From the NCBI GenBank assembly GCA_047972135.1, contig JBKEAJ010000047.1, forward strand, positions 1 to 6,949: 6,949 nucleotides of DNA. The letters run 5' to 3'. How positions within the stretch are numbered: position 1 is the first letter of the stretch; each line of letters begins with the position of its first letter. This DNA is from JBKEAJ01 sp047972135. Lineage in GTDB: Bacteria > Bacteroidota > Bacteroidia > Bacteroidales > Prolixibacteraceae. Both the position numbers and the translations under genes were made by a program. Below, one piece after another: positions 4,720 to 6,949 of the stretch. Under the pieces are notes generated by a model. It searched no databases and was not told the DNA's origin. It worked only from the letters and a program-made list of their open reading frames with translations.

Positions 4720-6639
4720 TTAGTAGCCAGGATTTTGCTGTAAATTTGGATTATCTTCCATTGCGCTTTTGGGCTTTGGTAGTAAACGAGTGTTTTGAGG
4801 ATCTTGATATCTTTGGAAATTAAAGGTTTGTCCTTCTTTGCTCATTTCTTTCTTCCATACATCATAAACGCTTGCAGAGAAATCTTGGTGATCGAGCAAT
4901 CCGTCGCTGTTGAAATCCCATTGTCCACGCTCAATTATAGCATCTTTGTATCCCGATGCAGATAAGCCTAGATTCATGGCTGCTTCTTCATCGAGCAAAT
5001 ACACCTCGCTAAGTCGGGCAAAGGGTATAAAATCGCCTTTGTCGAAGATGCTTGCCATAAGTTCGGAGCTTTTGCTTTTTTCAAATCCTGAGATTATCTC
5101 GGGACTTCCAACTACGAAGATGTCAGAGCTTTGTGATGCTAGACTGTAGGAGCCGTTGTTAATACAGACGTCTGCGATTTGTCTGGCGTTTGTCCAGTCA
5201 TGTGCAGCCATATATGAACGGAGCAATAGCACTTGTGCGGTGGCCTTATTAAAAACGAACTCATTGCCGGGCTCGTCATCATACATCCAGCTAGCAGCCA
5301 TTTCTAGGTCATCTATAATAGCTTGTAGAATCTCTTCATTACTTGATACCGGTAGGTCTACGCCTGTGGGGTTTTCAAAAGGGTTGGAGTAATGCTCCAA
5401 ATCAAGTGCCACATCACCAAACCACGAAGTTAGTACCAAGTACGCATATGAGCGTAATGCATAGGCTACACCCAAGGGTTCGTTGCTGACAAAAACGATT
5501 TCGTCCGATGTGATATTATCAAAGGCGGTAATGATATTATTAGTATTGTACACAATGTCGTATGCAGTGTTCCATATTTGTTCTATGTGTTTGTTGTCTG
5601 AGTTAAGATTTCGGTCTATCACCTGTTGCCAGTCTGCATCGTCGGTAAAATATGGATTTTTGTAAGAGTCTGAGTTGGTATAAAACTCGTCAAATATGTA
5701 GGTGTGTTCAGCGAGTTGCTGTGTCAGCTCATACGACTGTTTCACAAGTTTTCTTATTTCCTCCATGCTTTGTGCCAAGTTCGATTCGCTACCTTCTTCG
5801 TCTTTATGCAGCACCCCATTGCCATCGAAGTCTATGTAGTTTTCGAAGTTCGATTCGTCGAAGGTGGTGCCCAGCGAGGCATATCGCTCTTGCAGAGCAT
5901 CTTTTATGCCTGCAATGTTATATCTGAGCACTGCGCTGTTAGTTTTGATGATATTGCTAACTTTGGAGTCACTAATTTTTCCATCGTCCGTGAAGTCTGT
6001 GATAAACCATTGTAATTGTTCTGTAAGTTCTGCCTCAGAGCTTTCGCCCTGCAATATACACGACACAGCAAGAAGGATGTCCGATGTTTCACCTCCGTCT
6101 ACAATGCTCATGCTTTCGGAGGTACTACTTTGCTCACCAATATTGAATACACTTAGCAGTTCTTTTTGAGTAGCCTTTTTGGCATCACTAAAGCTAGTGC
6201 CCGATTTAACAAGTTTCATCACTCGGTTTTTCTCAAGGTGGGTTAGTAGGTTGACATTCACCTTGTCTTTCCCGTCGAGGTCGGCAATGGCAGAAAGGCT
6301 AATCGTACCCTCCGAGAGATTCCTGCTCACTTCGTTGTAGTAGTAACCACTCACCTGGATTTCTACAAAGTTCGATTCCAGCCCATCGGCAAAGTTGAGC
6401 GAGAATGCTCCGTCGTTGCTTGATATGGTGCTACTGAACTGTTTGCCGGTGGCGTTCATATCCTTGTCGAGTTCCGACACTGTAACGGTCGACCCTGCCA
6501 CAAAAGGTCCTTTTTCTATATGCCCCGAAATGCTTGCCGGAATTTTTGGCGGTTCGGAGCTGCTGTCATCATTGTCGCTACAGGCAGCGAAGCCTAATAA
6601 AAAGCATGCTATGATGCTGCAAAGATTTTTTGTTTTCAT
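4720..6639 (-). CDS. Chimeric SusD/RagB-family lipoprotein with EF-hand-like loops
   Basis: This 639-residue protein has a signal peptide and lipobox (FAAC, lipidated Cys20). SDNDDSS after the Cys resembles the acidic surface-export signal of Bacteroidota lipoproteins. Residues about 33-165 (ISGHIEKGPFVAGSTVTVSELD... then NVNLLTHLEKNRVMKLVKSG) match secreted lipoproteins with a carboxypeptidase-regulatory-like fold. Residues about 315-639 are SusD/RagB: helices WNTAYDIVYNTNNIITAFDNI, ALRSYAYLVLTSWFGDVAL, ATAQVLLLRSYMAAHDWTNA, then LSEVYLLDEEAA, KEGQTFNFQRY and the usual ending NPNLQQNPGY. The SusD part is about 325 residues against roughly 500 in typical members. EF-hand-like loops lie at 215-226 (DFTDDGKISDSK), 270-281 (DFDGNGVLHKDE) and 575-586 (DFNSDGLLDHQD). 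SusD proteins bind a glycan or peptide at the cell surface and form a lid on a SusC TonB-dependent transporter. No susC is visible, so the partner and substrate are unknown. Confidence 0.85.
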   Translation of the reverse strand: MKTKNLCSIIACFLLGFAACSDNDDSSSEPPKIPASISGHIEKGPFVAGSTVTVSELDKDMNATGKQFSSTISSNDGAFSLNFADGLESNFVEIQVSGYYYNEVSRNLSEGTISLSAIADLDGKDKVNVNLLTHLEKNRVMKLVKSGTSFSDAKKATQKELLSVFNIGEQSSTSESMSIVDGGETSDILLAVSCILQGESSEAELTEQLQWFITDFTDDGKISDSKVSNIIKTNSAVLRYNIAGIKDALQERYASLGTTFDESNFENYIDFDGNGVLHKDEEGSESNLAQSMEEIRKLVKQSYELTQQLAEHTYIFDEFYTNSDSYKNPYFTDDADWQQVIDRNLNSDNKHIEQIWNTAYDIVYNTNNIITAFDNITSDEIVFVSNEPLGVAYALRSYAYLVLTSWFGDVALDLEHYSNPFENPTGVDLPVSSNEEILQAIIDDLEMAASWMYDDEPGNEFVFNKATAQVLLLRSYMAAHDWTNARQIADVCINNGSYSLASQSSDIFVVGSPEIISGFEKSKSSELMASIFDKGDFIPFARLSEVYLLDEEAAMNLGLSASGYKDAIIERGQWDFNSDGLLDHQDFSASVYDVWKKEMSKEGQTFNFQRYQDPQNTRLLPKPKSAMEDNPNLQQNPGY

Positions 6640-6676
6640 TGTTTTATAAATTTAGCTATTCATTCAATTATCTGTT

Positions 6677-6826
6677 TTAAATTGAAATACGACTTCTAGG
6701 GCCTCCGCAACCTGAACAGTATGTTGTGCCACAACACTCAAGTTTAGATATGTATGATACATCTTCTCTTCTCCTTCCACATGAAGGACATTTCTTTACT
6801 CCTGGATATAAGTTTTCTTTACTCAT
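6677..6826 (-). CDS. Small Cys-rich protein, probable zinc ribbon
   Basis: ATG at 6826 opens a 49-codon frame ending TAA at 6677-6679. The product has six cysteines: C13-P-S-C16-G near the start, then C31-C32 and C37-S-G-C40-G-G near the end. The two CxxC knuckles suggest a zinc ribbon that binds one metal ion through C13, C16, C37 and C40, with C31/C32 extra. There is no signal peptide or membrane segment, so a cytoplasmic location is likely. It lies 37 bases upstream of the SusD-like gene on the same strand with no promoter seen between, so the two may be cotranscribed. I do not recognise a named family. A ribosomally made, modified peptide precursor with a Cys/Gly-rich core is a weaker alternative; no modifying enzyme is in view. 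Confidence 0.6.
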   Translation of the reverse strand: MSKENLYPGVKKCPSCGRRREDVSYISKLECCGTTYCSGCGGPRSRISI

Positions 6827-6850
6827 GGTTTCTATTTTTTAAAATTATTT

Positions 6851-6949
6851 CTATTTATAAATCGGTTCGTCTTGTGCTAACACAACTCTCCCGAGCAGCT
6901 TTTGCTGCCCGAGAGTGCTGCTATCATTTTGTAATTGTATGGTTCTTAA
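6851..6949 (-). CDS. C-terminal end of an unidentified gene, cut by window edge
   Basis: From the right edge one minus-strand frame is open for 32 codons to TAG at 6851-6853; the other two minus frames stop within 8 codons. It reads LRTIQLQNDSSTLG, then QQKLLGRVVLAQDEPIYK, which has a protein-like composition. The small Cys-rich gene starts 24 bases after its stop, a spacing that fits an operon. Two strong hairpins lie within it, so an alternative is a structured leader for the downstream genes. The length in view is too short to assign a family. Confidence 0.4.
   Translation of the reverse strand, partial: LRTIQLQNDSSTLGQQKLLGRVVLAQDEPIYK
6872..6915 (-). other. Pair of adjacent RNA hairpins upstream of the Cys-rich gene
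   Basis: On the minus strand CTCTCGGGCAGC, loop AAAA, GCTGCTCGGGAG (complement of 6888-6915) forms a 12-pair stem with two G-U pairs. TTGTG, loop TTAG, CACAA (complement of 6872-6885) forms a second short stem just after it, sharing no bases with the first. The wobble pairs make the first stem better as minus-strand than plus-strand RNA. No T-run follows, so it is not a clear terminator. It overlaps the end of the partial frame. Confidence 0.5.

Noticed and set aside
5652..6015. Plus-strand frames of 91-103 residues
   Set aside because: Antisense to the SusD-like gene, with no recognisable domains.

Overview
The window reads as Bacteroidota (most likely Bacteroidales). The evidence is a SusD/RagB-type outer-membrane lipoprotein, a probable DUF5723 beta-barrel protein paired with a beta-rich lipoprotein, a TAnnTTTG-type promoter before the tRNAs, weak ribosome-binding sites, and AT-rich intergenic DNA full of short repeats. 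All apparently intact genes lie on the minus strand. The plus strand carries only two broken mobile elements.

Layout. Positions 1-82 look like the last bases of a group II intron on the plus strand: a scrap of the maturase C-terminus runs straight into a domain VI-like hairpin. It ends 3 bases from the 3' end of tRNA-His(GTG), which follows tRNA-Arg(ACG) in a two-tRNA minus-strand unit with a recognisable promoter. A hexamer array (GAGGTT on the minus strand) abuts the stop codon of the next gene. Positions 385-3331 hold a two-gene operon, lipoprotein first and outer-membrane beta-barrel protein 10 bases later, which probably act together in the envelope. Positions 3332-3969 have no gene. They hold a 24-base-period repeat, one inverted copy of a minisatellite unit, a long imperfect palindrome (GTAGGGGC ends), and a direct minisatellite built from heptamers. 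Positions 3970-4613 are an internally deleted IS66-family element with a perfect 17-bp terminal inverted repeat and a decayed transposase. A 12-bp-stem hairpin separates it from the next gene.

Positions 4720-6639 encode an unusual 639-residue lipoprotein. Its N-terminal half resembles secreted carboxypeptidase-regulatory-like lipoproteins and its C-terminal half is a compact SusD/RagB module, with three EF-hand-like loops. No SusC partner is visible. Upstream on the same strand lie a 49-residue six-cysteine protein and the tail of another reading frame running off the right edge. These three could form one transcription unit.

The most notable items are the SusD chimera with its Cys-rich neighbour, the two deletion-derived mobile element remnants, and the layered repeats at 3340-3880. 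No complete defence, CRISPR or biosynthetic system is visible.
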